From Progne subis subis (lineage: Eukaryota > Chordata > Aves > Passeriformes > Hirundinidae), in contig JAKJHU010000030.1 of assembly GCA_022316685.1 (NCBI GenBank), positions 14,025,360-14,089,359 on the forward strand: 64,000 nucleotides of DNA. The letters run 5' to 3'. The position numbers and the translations under genes are program-made. Positions 1-13,551 of this stretch are shown here, one piece after another (position 1 is the first letter of the stretch; every line of letters begins with the position of its first letter). Below the pieces are notes generated by a model that saw only the letters and a list, made by a program, of their open reading frames with translations, ran no database searches and was not told the DNA's origin.

Positions 1-3000
1 GATTGTGGGAAGGTGTTGAACTCTGTCCTGAGAGCTTGAGACATTTTGTAACAGGGAGGGAGAAGACAACAGCTGCTGGAATCTGAACACTCCCAAGGCC
101 TTTGTTTAAATACGATTAAGATATTGGGAAAAGTGAAGCTCACCTCTCTCAGGTTATGGAAATAGCCTTGTAACCAGTGCAGCCAGCCAGTCTGTGCTGC
201 CTGAGGAACCTGGGTGTTGGTTAATGTTTACTAGGAGCTGGAAGTCCAGTCAGGAGATCTAATTTAGCAAATTATGTTCTGATCTCCGCTTTGCTTTAAG
301 AGAGAATAGTAGGGATGTTACTCAAGCATAACTTCAGTAGCTCAACAAGTAAACATTTTTTTTGAGGCTAGATAGCTTCCCCACTGGATTCTCTTGAATA
401 AAGGACATGAAACACTTACCATATCCCTGCACAAAAAGTCTTGCACCTTCTATTTGTGGGACTGATCAGATTTCCTTAATTGCTATGGGGCTTTATTGTT
501 CTGCCTCAGCAGAGCTGCGCAGACTTTATCTCTCACAAATACATGAGAAATGCAGTCCTTGCACCCACGACTCCTTGCCACTGTTATCAGCTAATTAATA
601 GCACAAAGAAATAACAAACCTTAGCCCAAAAGGCATCACAGAAGTGAATGGGTTAACTGCTTACAGAGCTGAGACTGATGCTAGAGAAAATACAATTTAA
701 TCCAGTTTAAAGTCGTTTTTATCCAACCTAAATCTGTTAAAAGAAGATTTACTTCCTTGAAGACAAAACAGTAATGTCCAAGATATTACATGTACGCCAG
801 CAAGGACACATCTGTTGATACATTGGGGGAACTGTTCTGGCTTAACTGACCAGCTGTGCAGGAAATATATGTGGGAATCTTCCTCGATACAATTTGTGCC
901 ATGTGTCAGGTTGATTAGTAGTGAGAAAAAAACTAAAGTTTTTCAGTCCCAAGTTGTCATCACTAATTCAGTGTTCATGGAAACCAGTCTGCTGGAAGTG
1001 GGGTAAGTCTAACTTGGAGGTGAGACGGGAAAATTAGTGAGCATGTCCAGTTGTCCACATATGTTTTATACAACCACAAACGAAAGAGATATATTTTCTC
1101 CAACCAGGTACAGCTGGGATAAAGCAAGATTCCCTACTGTTCCTGAACCTTTCAGGTTTCATCTCACTAGGAACACTCAGCTGAGCTGCCAAGCAGCAAC
1201 TTTTACAGCCCCCCTCCCTGGAATTGTTGATGCTGGCGGAGACTCTGGGGATTGGCATCAGGAACTAAAGTGACACCTTCTAAAAGTATAGACATAACCC
1301 TTTGGTGACAAGTCACAGAGATCCGTGAGTTAACTGGATAGACTTTCCTGTCATAACGTCAGCTGGATATTTCAGTGCTAAATATCAGAAATGTAGGAAG
1401 CGTGATGAAGTGGAGAGGCAAGGCCCTTTTGCCTTTGCTCTTTTCGATCCAGCTCTCTGGTTTTCCCCTTTTCACTAGCCTCTCCCCCTCTTCTTGTGTC
1501 TTTCTGCAACAGAGTCTCATCTCCTGCCCTGCCACTGAGACATTTCTCCTTTACCCACCTTCTCCTGTCCCTTCACCCCTGGTTTGTTGCTGATCTCCAC
1601 CCTTATCCAGTGTCCTCATGAACCCAGGACCACATGGGCATGTCCCACTAGTTTCAGGAATTGCTTTATTAGTTCATGTCTGAACATTTTGCCCTTTCTG
1701 AAGAGGCATAACACCATGTGAGTCAGTCTTGCGGAAATAAGTCTTGCTTGTCAGATCTTTGCTTAGGTCCTTTGGTGAGGGATTGGTGGATTTATTAAAA
1801 ATATATTATTAGAACATGGAGAATCTTGCTTCTCTGTGGATAATGATGTCATGTATGCAGCTGTCTGGCTTAATCCAGGGCAAAGCTAAGGGACACTTGT
1901 TATGGACAGTACTACCCATTTTGGAATATTCTGGAAATGGAAAGCCAGAGTGAAATAAGGGTTTTTGCTTGTCTCAGTGTGACACAGCTGATATCCTCTT
2001 CAGGCTACCATGAAGACACAAACAGGGTTCATGAACCTGCTGTGGCCTCTTTTCATCTCTGTCCTTGTCACGGACCTCTGGGTGCTTTCATCTTTTGATG
2101 AGCTTCATTTAATCCATAGAGATCAGAGAGAAGAGTCACAGGGTTCAACCATTGATTGTGGACTTGTGCTGAGGAGCCAGCATGATGGCACAGGCTGCCT
2201 CTGCAGTCTTTCCTCATGGGCTCTCTCTGTTTCAGTGAACTGAATTAACTCAATTAATATCTTTCCCATCATGGTATATTCCCATCTGCTTTTGTAGGAC
2301 CAGCCTGGAAAGTATTTCCCATAGCTTCAGTAAGTAGCTGAAGTCGTATATTCACCACTACAATGTTCATAGTGCTGCTCTCCAGAGTCTTTGAGAAGCA
2401 GCCTGATGCTGCACCTCTACCAGCCTTTTCCCACCTCAGGTTTCCCGTCCCTTTCAGTGGCATGCAATCGAGAAGACCATTGCTCACCTGACCCAGGTAA
2501 ATCTTAACAACACAACAGTATAATTGCAGTGGCTGCCACTGGTGTTCTACCCTGTTTTCCCTCCAGTTAGTTCTGAGGCAGGGTTCTGGGTACTGTATTC
2601 AAGGTGTCTGGTGCATTGCTGCAGTCCCTGTGCTGTGCTAGAAAACAGTAACAGCAGCGTTACACTGCCCTGACAGAGCTGAAGGCATAGCAACTTCTAC
2701 ATTTGAAGCTCGTCTTAGTAGTTACAGAACTATTTACAAAGTTGAATGACAAGACTTCTTTCTCATATTCTCTGTTAATCATCATGATAGTTTTAGACTC
2801 CTACATCTATACAGAGTCCTGCCAGAATATGTGGAACTCTGTGAAATCAGAAGTTTGTGGGCAACCAGTCCAGGTATTATACAGGTGTCATGAGGGAATG
2901 CCAGACTTAGTGTTAAGGTTGTCCAAAAATGTGCAGACATCACTCAAGCCTGTGGTTCTTAGACCTGACTAATAAAGCAACGGGCTGCTGATGGGGAAGA

Positions 3001-6000
3001 ACAACCAAAAAAGGCCTGGCATGTCCTTATGGAAGCACTTGGAGGTTGTGGATGAGGATTTCAGAATTCAGGTCCGGACCAACTGATACTAATTGGCTGC
3101 TAAACTCCATCAAACTTTTATGAGATCCAAATGCATACAGAATCAGTTCAACTCACTATACAGTGGGAGCAGTATTAGAGGTAGAAAGTGTGTGAGTGTT
3201 TCCACAAAGAACACCCGGATGATAGTTAAGTAGGTGAAAGCTTATGCAATAAGTGTATGAATGTGTGTCTTAATCTGCAGGGATGTTTAACCAAAAGGAA
3301 GGGATTTTTCAGATAAATAAGAAGATGTCCATTCTTTGGGAGTACAGTTTGAAAAAAAGAAAGGATATAGAAAAATACAAAAGTATCTGCTGTCAGCAAT
3401 GACATTTGTGGCCATTCCTCTTAGCCAAACTCAATTTTCTGGCACACTGACTTGATACAAATGGTTTAAACAGCTTTCATTCTTATTCCTTGAACAAACA
3501 TGAAGGAATACCAGTCTTAATTTGAGTTTAGATCCATTATATTTTCCAGTTTTGTCAAAATGCAATAGTTGTAGAACACCTGGCAATATTTTATGAGCTG
3601 CAGTCTTTATGATCAGCCTTTGGCAGAGGTTTGGAGCTTTTCTTTCTGAGTCTCAGCTAGGCCTATCGTGTCAGTGTTTTTCCTTCTACTACCATCACAT
3701 TGATGTTGCCCAAAATGTTCTGCAAAAATAGGTGGATGCGTATTACCTTGGAAGTGGTGTTGGAAAACATATGCCATTTAGATTGTTTCCTAACTGGTAG
3801 CATTGGTGCAGGCCAGAAATAAAAGTTTCACTCAGCAAAGGTGATGTATTAATATACAGCAATAATGTGCATTCAGTTACGTCCTTCTCATGTCAACTTC
3901 AAAGCCCTTTGCATTGATGAAAATGTGATCTGTCTACAAATGCAATCATTATTTTATGTAAGTTAATTGTTGCAAGCACTTTTTCCTTTGAAGAAGGAGG
4001 GAAAAGTGAAGGAAAAAGTGAAGGGAAAAGTTCTTTCAGAATTTGTGACACAGAGGTGGTAGATTCACATGTTCACCCTGTACAAACCAGCAGCAAAAAA
4101 ACCCAGATGCAAATAACCTCATGGCCATATCAACCTCCTTATAGCCACTTCTGTCTCTAGGCTGAAAATAAATCCCATGTCTGCTTCAGGCAGAGGAAAG
4201 AGATACCTTTCTTATCATCAGATCATAAGATCATAAGCTATGAGATGTTGAAGTGCAGAAGAAAGCAACCTCCACTCTTCTAGTAGTGTGACCATTGCTA
4301 TGCATGGAGTAGGGCAAGGCCATTTAAAACACTGGAAAAAATGCATTTTCTTAACAAAGAGCTTCTAGGGAGGAGATGCTAAATGTATCTGCTCTGATGG
4401 GAACGGTGGGAAAGCTGGAAGTGCTTGTGAGGAAGAGTGTTTGGTTCAAACGTAATGTGCTTTGCCCTGACAAGATCTTGCACTGAATTGTGTTGGCTCG
4501 TTTGTAAGGCAGAGGATCTCTCAGTGCCAGTCTGCAGTGAAAGTGATACAAAAGCCTGACTCATCCGATAAAAATGTGTCAAAACTTTCCAGAAAGGATC
4601 AGTGATTTAAATTATGTAATTTTTGAGAGATGATAAAGAAAAGGAAAGGCAGTAGGTAGGTAGAGAATCTGATAATGGACAGAGGACATTCCCCTGACTC
4701 TTTTGTAATATCATACAACAGCTTTTCTGCCGATTGCATTTCACAGAGGACAAGGCTTTTCTATGGGGAGAAAATGTTCAATTTGCAATCTCTTAGATAC
4801 GTCTCTTAGATACTCCTTCAGTTATCATGGGTATGATCTTGGCTCTAAAACAATCCTGAAAAGCATACCTTTATCTAACAACTGAGATAAAGAAGTAAGA
4901 GCATCTGTAGGGGTCTGGACTCTTGCAAATGCTACGACTGTCTGTGCCAGCAACAGGCCAGTGTGAGTGAGTTTGACTCTGGTCTGCTGTTTACTCTGGA
5001 CTACATTTCTGGATTTCAAGATTCTGGTGGCCTTTGTTCAGATTCCCAAGCACAGAATTATTGTAAAATAAAGAGGAGGCCAAACCTGGACTTGGAAGAG
5101 GAATCTCTGGCACTGTTTGGAATATATAAAAGCATGAGGTTTGGCTGACTTTGCTGAGTTGCTGTTGCACAATTGTGTATGTCAGAGATCAGTAATTAGC
5201 CCTCATGCAGATCCTGCTGTCTTGGTGGTCCTGAGAAAAAACATATATTTTTAAGTCACAGTGGATTCTAATGCCAAAGTATAAGTATTTGATTTTTCAG
5301 ATAATGCTACTGCAACTCACTTTCAACTTGAATGAATGTTGGCAGGCATGGTCAAGTTTCTTGCAGATCTTTATTATGTCTGTCAGCTATGGAGTCATAA
5401 TATCACAGTCACAATGCAATGCATGATTACTTGACTTAAATATTACTGCCCTTTCTCCTTAGGAATGGAACTACTTAAAACACCCTTCTCATGTAGAGAA
5501 ATGTTGTTACTTACACTTTACACAAGAGTAATTGAAGCATCATAAGTTTGAGTCAAAGCCTTCAGTAATGGTCAGTTATCTGTGTATTTCAAAGATTGAA
5601 TATATTAAGCACAGATGGTCACACAAGTTTTTCTGGTAAACTGGGGAACAGAATTCTGGCACACTAGGCTCTGGCCTCCTGGATGAAAGCACTTTTCCGC
5701 TAATATCATGGTGTCCCAGAAGGCTATATATTTTTAAAAGGTGTTTTCCCATTTTCTCATGAAGGACATTCCCAAAGGTGCAGCACTGCCTTCTGTTTAG
5801 AAGTAATTAATGTAAAAAGTCTCACTGAGGAATCTCTGGAAATATCTGAAGAAAAAGAACCCCAAACTTTTAAAGCTCTTCCAAATGTTTGCTTTGTTAA
5901 TGCAGATTCCCAAACTTGAAGTAAAGAGAATACATATCTGACAAAATGACGTTTTTGTCTTCACTACTATACAAAAAGAGGAGAATGTTGTATCAAAAAA

Positions 6001-7440
6001 GAAAAATATTTATTTTCTTGTTGGTGCATGTCTATGATGTCATTGCCTATCTCCAAGGGAACAGGCCGTTGTGGGCAGCAGAGAGCTCCACTAAGAAATA
6101 TGAGCATCTCCAGTGGGTGATTTGGACTTGAAATGGCCAAAGTGCTACCTGGAGACACAGGTTCCTTTTCTCCATATTAGGAATTATGGAATATATTATA
6201 TTAGGAATTTTCTCCAATTAAGAATTCTCAAATGCCTAATTTAATTGTCAAGGGGTAAATAGGATGAAATTTCCACTAGAAATTATGTTTTAAAAGGTCT
6301 TCTCAGTTACTGAGTATAGTCTAAAAGTTGTCACTGGTGTGTCTGAGAATATTCTCTGTCACACATAGATTAACCCCATGTTCTCCCTAACCTGATTAAA
6401 ATTGTGAGTCATCCAATATTACAGATATGTGGAATGACAACTGCTCCAATTTAGCCCCAAATCTTCTTTTAAGAGAAGTAATTTGAGTCCCCCAAGTACC
6501 TCCATTTCTCATATAACTGATGTCCTTGACTGCTTAATACTGCAAATTATTTAAATTCAGACATGCAATTATGTTATTAGAAGACTTGGAGTTATTCAGA
6601 CAAAAATATGTGCCTAAAAAGTATAGTTAAAAATGAAAATGCAATCATTTGAAAAATATATTTTAAAGCAAAGCAAAATATTAAAAAATTAGCACCAAAA
6701 AAACACACAGAGAAAATGGGTAATTATCACTCCACAAAACTTGCTTAAATCAAATCCGTTTGATTAGTTTTTAAATGAATGACAATTAAAGAGAGTGTGC
6801 CAAATAGAAATGGAAAGAGTGGGAAAAGGAGGAGAGATACAGTGCACCTCCAGAAGAGCAGTGTCTCTATTAGCATGGAGATGAGTCCACTTGGAACAGA
6901 AATGGGTGGAACAGGGTGGAATATTTGATGTTGAGGTCTGATATCTGCATCTCGTCGCATTTATGAGAGCTTTTTGACATTGGCTATACTTTGTCCTCAG
7001 AGCACACAGACTGACCAGAGCAGATAATTTAAGAACAATCTCTCCCAGCCCAGCCCTAAGTGAACAGAATTTGGGTCATTCCACCTGAGGTTGCTGTAAG
7101 AGGTAATGATGAGATTTGCATCAAATGTATAAATCTGTTACAACATGAAATATTAATGTGACTAATGTAACACCCAGGCCTGCAACATAGAATGATTTTA
7201 TGACATTACATATTTTATTTCAAGAGCCTGATGCCAGCTTTATGAGGAGATTGTAGCAGAAGAATGAATCTGTTCTATTTCAGAGCTATGCAGCAATGGT
7301 AAAGCTGTACTCTCGCTAAACCATTACCACAAAGAACACTTAAACCGGTGTACTTCCAAAATCTCCCAACAGATCTTCAGTAATACCAAATCCATAACTG
7401 AAGGGAGGCCAGGATTTTCCTCAGACCACAGAATTTTCTG
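1..7440. other. Unique non-coding sequence, no gene recognised
   Basis: I see no convincing exon, RNA gene or interspersed repeat in this AT-rich stretch. Open frames are below about 90 codons, overlap on both strands and lack domain-like composition. One of them, at 2010-2243, begins with a hydrophobic stretch after an acceptable start context but has no supporting splice donor. Small local duplications exist, for example two copies of a short 'tctcttagatac' word near 4790-4812. The stretch is best read as intergenic or intronic DNA. Confidence 0.6.
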
Positions 7441-7454
7441 GGGAATTTGCAAAT

Positions 7455-7500
7455 GAAAAAAAAATCAGATGGGGATTAAAAAAAAATCAGATGGGGATAA
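7455..7500. repeat. Short tandem duplication, 22-bp period
   Basis: Two adjacent copies of an A-run followed by 'tcagatggggat' are spaced 22 bp apart. This is visible directly in the sequence and looks like a recent slippage or duplication event. Confidence 0.8.
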
Positions 7501-8353
7501 AAATGGGAACATCTTTTTGGAACCATCTTAGTCTGGGTCCGCTCCCCAAGAAAATGCACCATGAAATAGATGAGAAAGTATTGCCCTTGGGATCCACCTC
7601 TCCAGTGAGAATACCTTTTATAAAAACCAATAAACCTCAAGTCAAAGTTTTATTTTGATCCTTCAATGTTTAAAGCTTACTGTGACCTCTAATGCTGGGA
7701 TACAGCTGGGACATGAGAACCACAGTACTGCTGTCAGTTCTACATGAGCTGTTACGGAGAAGGGAACAGGGTTGCTCAAACTCTGCCAGCAAATACAGCA
7801 CAAGGTTTGTTCTTGTGTGTGCCAGCATTTACTTCTCACTGTGGAGAATCCTTGAGTAGAATTGAAAGGGACCCTGAGAGCATACCTAGTCCATACACCT
7901 CTCATTCTCTCCCACACAAAACTTAATTCTTTATTGCTTCCTTCACTTGAGTTGTTTCAAGCACCAGGATATGCCAGTCTGTGCAACTTCTGCCACAGGA
8001 AATCAGGCTGCAGCTCTGTGTTAATTTAAGCCTGTCTCCTAATCCTGCTGATGAAAGATCACTCTGTTTTACTCAGCTGAGGTGCCCTTCCCAACCTGCA
8101 GTTGCAGCATTCAGCTGAGGTGGTCGCAGAGATTCTGTGTCCTGACAAGAAGTCCAAGGCTCGTCAGGTTTATCTTGCAGGCAGTTCAGCGTAGAAGAGA
8201 GGAGTGCATGCAAGGACTGGAGATGGGAGCAGCAGGTGGGGCCTGGACGGGAGAGTCTCCAGTGGCCTGAGCTAAGCCAAGTCACATCCTTGGTTAAATC
8301 TTCCCTGGCTTGGCACGGCCCTTCCGTTGATATCCAAACATTTTTGTTGATGA

Positions 8354-8387
8354 GAAATTTTAAATGGATAGAAATTTTAAATGGATA
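8354..8387. repeat. Perfect 17-bp tandem duplication
   Basis: The unit 'gaaattttaaatggata' occurs twice back to back. It is a local duplication with no visible function. Confidence 0.85.
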
Positions 8388-8459
8388 ACCCTAGATACCT
8401 TTGGAGGATGTTTGTATTTTACTTCAGACCACTTTCAGTTGTGAGGATTAGGTGAGTAA

Positions 8460-11404
8460 ATTGCTTTCACCAGAGCATAAATGCAGTCTGTTGTTGAAAT
8501 TCATGCTCTTGGGGCAGGGGTACGAGGGTAGTCAGGTGTGTAACAACACACACTTGGGGAAAGCTGGTGGCACTTTGCTTCCTGCACTGGTTAGGCAGTT
8601 TTGCAGACTCCACTTGCTGCATCTCCTTATTTGGGCCCCTGACTGCCCCTGCACAGCTGGCCCACACTGGCTGGCAGTCTATGAACTAATATCATTGACG
8701 TTTATTGACTGGAAGCCTTTGAATATTTTGTTTGTGTGGAGTTTATTTGAGCAATACAAATCCCTATTTGGCAGGCAGTTTGAGTTCCCTCTAAAGAGGC
8801 TTGTCTGTGGTAGTTTTGCCACTTTAACTACAGTGGTATAATTGAAACTGCAACACAGAAAATACGCGAGGGAACAGGCAATTATACTGGTGGCAAATTG
8901 TTTATATTGGCCTAACATATTACAGAACAAAATTAACTATACCAAAATGATGTTTTCTATCAGTTCCTGTCAACATATTACCCTAAGCAAGGGTTTTATC
9001 CATGTATATTGCCTGGCCTCAAGTCCTCTTTCTAAAAGATTTAGGCATGTTGGTATAATATAAATGCTTCCAAATTTAATGGAGTTCCAAAGTGAATAAT
9101 ATTTTCTCTTACTCCCCCAAAATCTCCATGTCTGGCAAGTCTGAACTCACTGTTGCTACCTGCTTGGGTAGAGATCTTTTTTCATAGATTGCTTTGACTC
9201 CACAGACTGTAAGCAATGCTGTGAGTTCACTGTGATGTGTATGAAGGTAAAGTGTGGCTCTTCCTTCTTATCTCAGTCGCTTTGATGGCATTAGGAAGAT
9301 AAAGAACATGCTGTTGCTTTTGATGAGGGGAAAATAAAGAATTAGTAACAGCAACTGTTTTACCCAAACCTTTGCCTGCAAACAGCTTTGAACAGGTCTT
9401 TGGGTTGCTTTGATTATTTTTTGTTTGTTTTCATCTGCTTGACTGGTCAAATGTCTGGAATAGCTAGAAGATGTCAAAGAAAGAAATAGAAAGAAAAGGC
9501 ATCTTAAGCATAAGATTTTGGTTGCCTGGATTTTTGGCATGCAGTGAATGAGCCTGTCTCAATGCTCCTGTCACCTCCTGAAGACCTGACATCTTCCTGA
9601 GAGGCTGGAGGAGACAAGCTGGCAGCAAAAGGAAGGATGACAAGGGCATGCACAGGTTTGTAGGCATCAGACAACAAAAGCAGGGCAGGACTCTGGGCTG
9701 GCTGCTGCAGCTCCCACCCAGGCTGCTGCAGCAGCGCTTGGGGCTGGGTGTAAAATGCAGCCCTTGGCTCACCGTGTTTAGCTTGTGTCTAGTTCAGTAA
9801 TTCCCAGCAGAGTTGGCCAGGCCCCAACAGATCTCTCTACAGGTATTTAACTTTCCCCATGCACTCCCTGGAGAGTCAAAGAGTGGAGCCAGGGAATCCC
9901 CCTAGGCCTTGGCTCATCGCGTTCATACATTGTTATGTTCTACCAGGTAATATCTGTTAAAAATTCAGTCTTGCCTTCTTCTGGATGCCTAGATCCTTTT
10001 TTTAAAAGGGCTGTTGGCTCCTAAACCACTTATGGTATTTGGTGCTTCTCATCCATCAGCCCTTGCTGTGCTGAAGATTCCACATCTGTTTACAAAATGT
10101 TCAAAGAAGGAGGAATTTGGGAGCTGGCCTGAAAGGCCTCCTGTGTGGTTTTAGCCGGCACTTCTCTCTGTAGATTGCAAAAGGTTTTATAACTCCTTTT
10201 CTCCTTTTTTCTCCACTTCCATTCATTCTTTCTACAGCTCCTTGCTCTTTCCCCTTAGATAACTGTGAACACATACCAGATTATACCTAAAAAGGCAAGT
10301 TTCTTGTCTTTGTGTACCACACAAGTGCACCAAGCAATAAATAATTCTTAAAATTTACTCTGCCCGTAGCATGAGATGGTTTTCATTCCACCAGTGGTAT
10401 TTTACCTACAGAAAACATATTGCTGACTTCAAAGAAAACAAAAGCTGTATTAATTGTGAAGTTGTTTGGGAGGAGAGGAGAAATGCTTCTAAATGTTTTC
10501 CAAACATAATGTTTAAAACATTTTGTAATGTACGGGAAGTCTGAAAAGCAGTATCTCTCAAACTGAATTGAATACTAGGGCATGGTCAGATGAAAACTTG
10601 TGAAATATCACCAAGGGAGGATTAGATTGGATTTGGATTGGACAACATGGACAAAGATGTGCAGACAAATCTGCAAATTAGTAAAAGAAAAATCTGCTCT
10701 CTAATAGTATCCAAAAGGGAATTAAGGTCTGCCACTTGCAGAGCACTGGGAAGGTATTTGCTGCTGACAGTGAGGCCAGAGCTATAACATAATTCAGAAT
10801 CACCAAAGAAGACTTTTATAAAGAAATTCTTTTTTTTGTTTAACTGCCAGGGATACTGACTCTCTTACAACATGTTACAACTGCAGTACCAAAAGAAAGC
10901 TTCTGTTGCTATGAAATTTTAGAGTTCCCCACTTTAAACTGAAGAATTAGTATTGCTTCTTCCTTGATGTTGTTGAGAGAAAGTCATTCTGCACATGCAA
11001 TCAAAGAAATCATGGTTTCTCCTTGTTCCTTCCACTGCTCAGTGACCAGTGTATGTGATCTCAGCATGCATAACTAATTCTGCAGCTAACAAATAAATTT
11101 TTTGTAAATGTCCACAATGGTATATCACCATGATAGAAAGATGTGGAGCCTGTCTCTTGAGTTGGCATAATTTTGATGGAGCTTTGTTGGTGGCCTGGAG
11201 CCAGCTCTCTGTGTTGCTGTGTGGAGGAGACAGAATCTGCCCTCATTATTTCACCAGTAAGTAAAATAATCTGTGGACTTTAGGGAACCCTGTTCATGTC
11301 AGAAGGTAAGAGCAGAGGATCTGTTCCTTTTCAAGGAGGTGCTTTTCAGCTGAGATTCAGCCCTTCACGGAGCCTGGAGGATGGAAAACTCTCTGCTGTC
11401 CTGG
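8460..11404. other. Unique non-coding sequence, no gene recognised
   Basis: No repeat of a family I recognise is present. A run of open frame on the plus strand (to 8841) and antisense frames around 9270-9770 are short, have no recognisable motif, and are not bounded by convincing splice sites. The segment near 8680-9060 is high-complexity, AT-rich, CpG-poor sequence that could be conserved non-coding DNA, but conservation cannot be judged from one sequence. Confidence 0.5.
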
Positions 11405-11591
11405 TGATGACTCTCCTTTCTTCCTGCCACCCTGACTCCCTCCCACAATCAATTCCTATCTATCTCTGCATTTGAATCCTCCTCGTCCTCCTCCCTTCTC
11501 ATCCCACTCCCAGCCTCTTCCCTGCTGACCTCCTCTCCCCTTTCCCCAGCGTGCCCGGCTCCTCCTGCCACCCCACTCCCCACCTCCACAG
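11405..11591 (+). other. Polypyrimidine-rich block ending in a strong splice-acceptor-like site
   Basis: The plus strand is strongly C/T-biased for almost 190 bases and ends in a CT-rich run followed by CAG at 11589-11591. In antisense the purine-rich strand gives Glu/Arg-rich frames, which are artefacts of composition. The end of the block has the form of a 3' splice site. Downstream, one frame stays open for about 27 codons before a stop, but no clear donor follows. It may be simple mirror-type low complexity DNA. Confidence 0.5.
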
Positions 11592-11870
11592 CGGCTGATG
11601 TCCTCGACACCGAGTGAGAGGGACAGACACGACTTGATATCCTTGTTGCCACATAACCACATTTCCATGTTGTGAGGAAGCCTGCCAAAATCCTGTTCTT
11701 CCCAAGCAAATTGAAAGTTATCACCAGCTGGTAACAGCTGCAGTCACAACTTGCTGACTTGGAAATATACTTGACAGAAGCAAGAAACCTCAGATTATCA
11801 ATCCTTGCTATCATGAAGACTTTAAATCAAATATGTTCCATCATCTCGTTAATGATCAAAGCAAATCCTT

Positions 11871-11886
11871 AAAAAAAAAAACAAAC

Positions 11887-11939
<53 letters not shown>

Positions 11940-11972
11940 CAAACAAAAAAAAAAAAAAAAACCACCACAAAA
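11871..11972. repeat. A-rich low-complexity tract with CA interruptions
   Basis: The tract contains uninterrupted A runs of about 40 (11898-11937) and 17 bases (11945-11961), separated by short CA and CCC segments. No retroposed body or poly(A) signal is evident just upstream, so it may be expanded simple repeat rather than a retrotransposon tail. Confidence 0.85.
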
Positions 11973-12240
11973 CATTATTTCCTGATAGGCTCAGTAACCT
12001 GGAATTAAGGAGAACACTTATATCAAGCTAGGAGGCTGACTTTTGACTACCAGTGAAGTGTGAATCAAAGATTCTTCTTAAATCCACAGTGTCTGCTCTA
12101 CAAAGAATCCCACTAAGCCAGACACAGCATACCAGCATTCACTGTACAATCCTCGGCAAGCAGAAGGTCCCTGAGTTCATCATTCTCTGGTTTAGAGGAA
12201 GAGACCAGCACTCAAGGTTTGTGAGTAACTTTCTGCTGCT

Positions 12241-12341
12241 GGGGTTTTTCTTGTTGTTGTTGTTGTTGTTGTGTTTGTTTGTTTTCTTTTGGGTTTTTTG
12301 TTGTTGTTGTTTTGGTTTTGTTTTGTTTTGTTTTGTTTTTT
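12241..12341. repeat. (GTT)n / (GTTT)n / (GTTTT)n compound repeat
   Basis: The plus strand changes from GTT units to GTTT and then GTTTT units. Frames running through it encode a false hydrophobic Phe/Leu/Val/Cys-rich segment that should not be taken as a membrane protein. Confidence 0.9.
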
Positions 12342-13551
12342 CCTCATTCATGATGACACATAAGAAACTTGGGCTGTTTCTGACTGGTTGTCTAGAAGGG
12401 AACTGGGCAGTGGTTGAACTCAGATTATTCAGATAGCAAAAAGAAAAATCATTTTGGGCATCACACAGCTATCTTAAAATTTTATTTAGGAACCTTGCCA
12501 CAGACTGCCATTCTGTTTTGCTAGGTAGATACAAGCAGATATGTATACACTGCAGAATTTTCTATCTAAGAGAATACATCTGAGTAGATACTCAACAAGG
12601 GATATCAGGCCTGGCTCTAGTGTCTACAAGAAATTCTTGATTGAACCCAGTAGAAAAAAAGAATAAAATGTCCCTGATTAAGTGTCAATATTTCTTCCAA
12701 GCAAAAATAATCCTGCCAAAATTTCCCTGATGATCCTGATTAATGCAGAGCTCAGTTATTCTCTGCCTTTGGAATAGAGCATATCCCAGAGTTCAAGTAT
12801 CCAAAGAAAGAAAAAAGATCTTAGGAAGGAATAATTGTAGTGAGTGGCTGCTCAGTTTTGCTCTTCAGGAGTTGTCAGTGTGACCATTATCTGTTCACAG
12901 CAGTCAGTGACCATTTTCTGCTCTTATGCCCAGTGCATTCAAATCCCCATTCCTCAGCCTCTTCCAAGATCACCTTCCCTCTCTACTCACTCCTGCATTC
13001 TAGTCACCAAGGCCTCAAACTTTCTCCCTTTTCCATGATCCCAGGCCTATAAGTATTCACATGCAAAGTTTGTTTTCCTTTAGGAAATTCTGATTGTTTT
13101 CCAACTTTCAGGCTGTTTTCAAATTACTTCCCCACTCCAATTAAAAGTGCTGTGACAGGGGCAGGCTTTAGCAAGATGCTTTTCTCCCTTCATGTCTGTC
13201 CTACTTGGATCTGAAAGGATCTCGGCTGAATACTGGATATCCTCATAAATCCTCCAATTACAGTGAAAGCTGCCAATCTACAGACCCTTGTGCATTCTCG
13301 CTGTTCACACACAATATGATTTTTTTGGGTTGTAAATCAGGTTCACAGCTACTTACAATTGCCAGCTCTTTGTTTTTAGGTAATACTGTGCTTCCTTTTC
13401 TTCCCAGTGAAGGAGTGGGAGCCACAAGTAGCCTGGAACAAATGTCTGATCAGCTGTGAGGAAAATCTGAGAGAGAAAGAGAAAGATTGATTCCCAGCTC
13501 TGGCAAGTGGTAGAGAGAGAGGGGAAAGAGGAGATAAAAGAAACTGTGTCG

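Noticed and set aside
7830..8060. Resemblance to a degraded CR1 ('attgaaagggaccctgagagc')
   Set aside because: Only one short word fits; flanking sequence does not follow the CR1 pattern.
11449..11814. Minus-strand 121-codon frame with a Glu/Arg-rich tail
   Set aside because: The acidic part is the purine strand of a polypyrimidine block; no domain or splice support.
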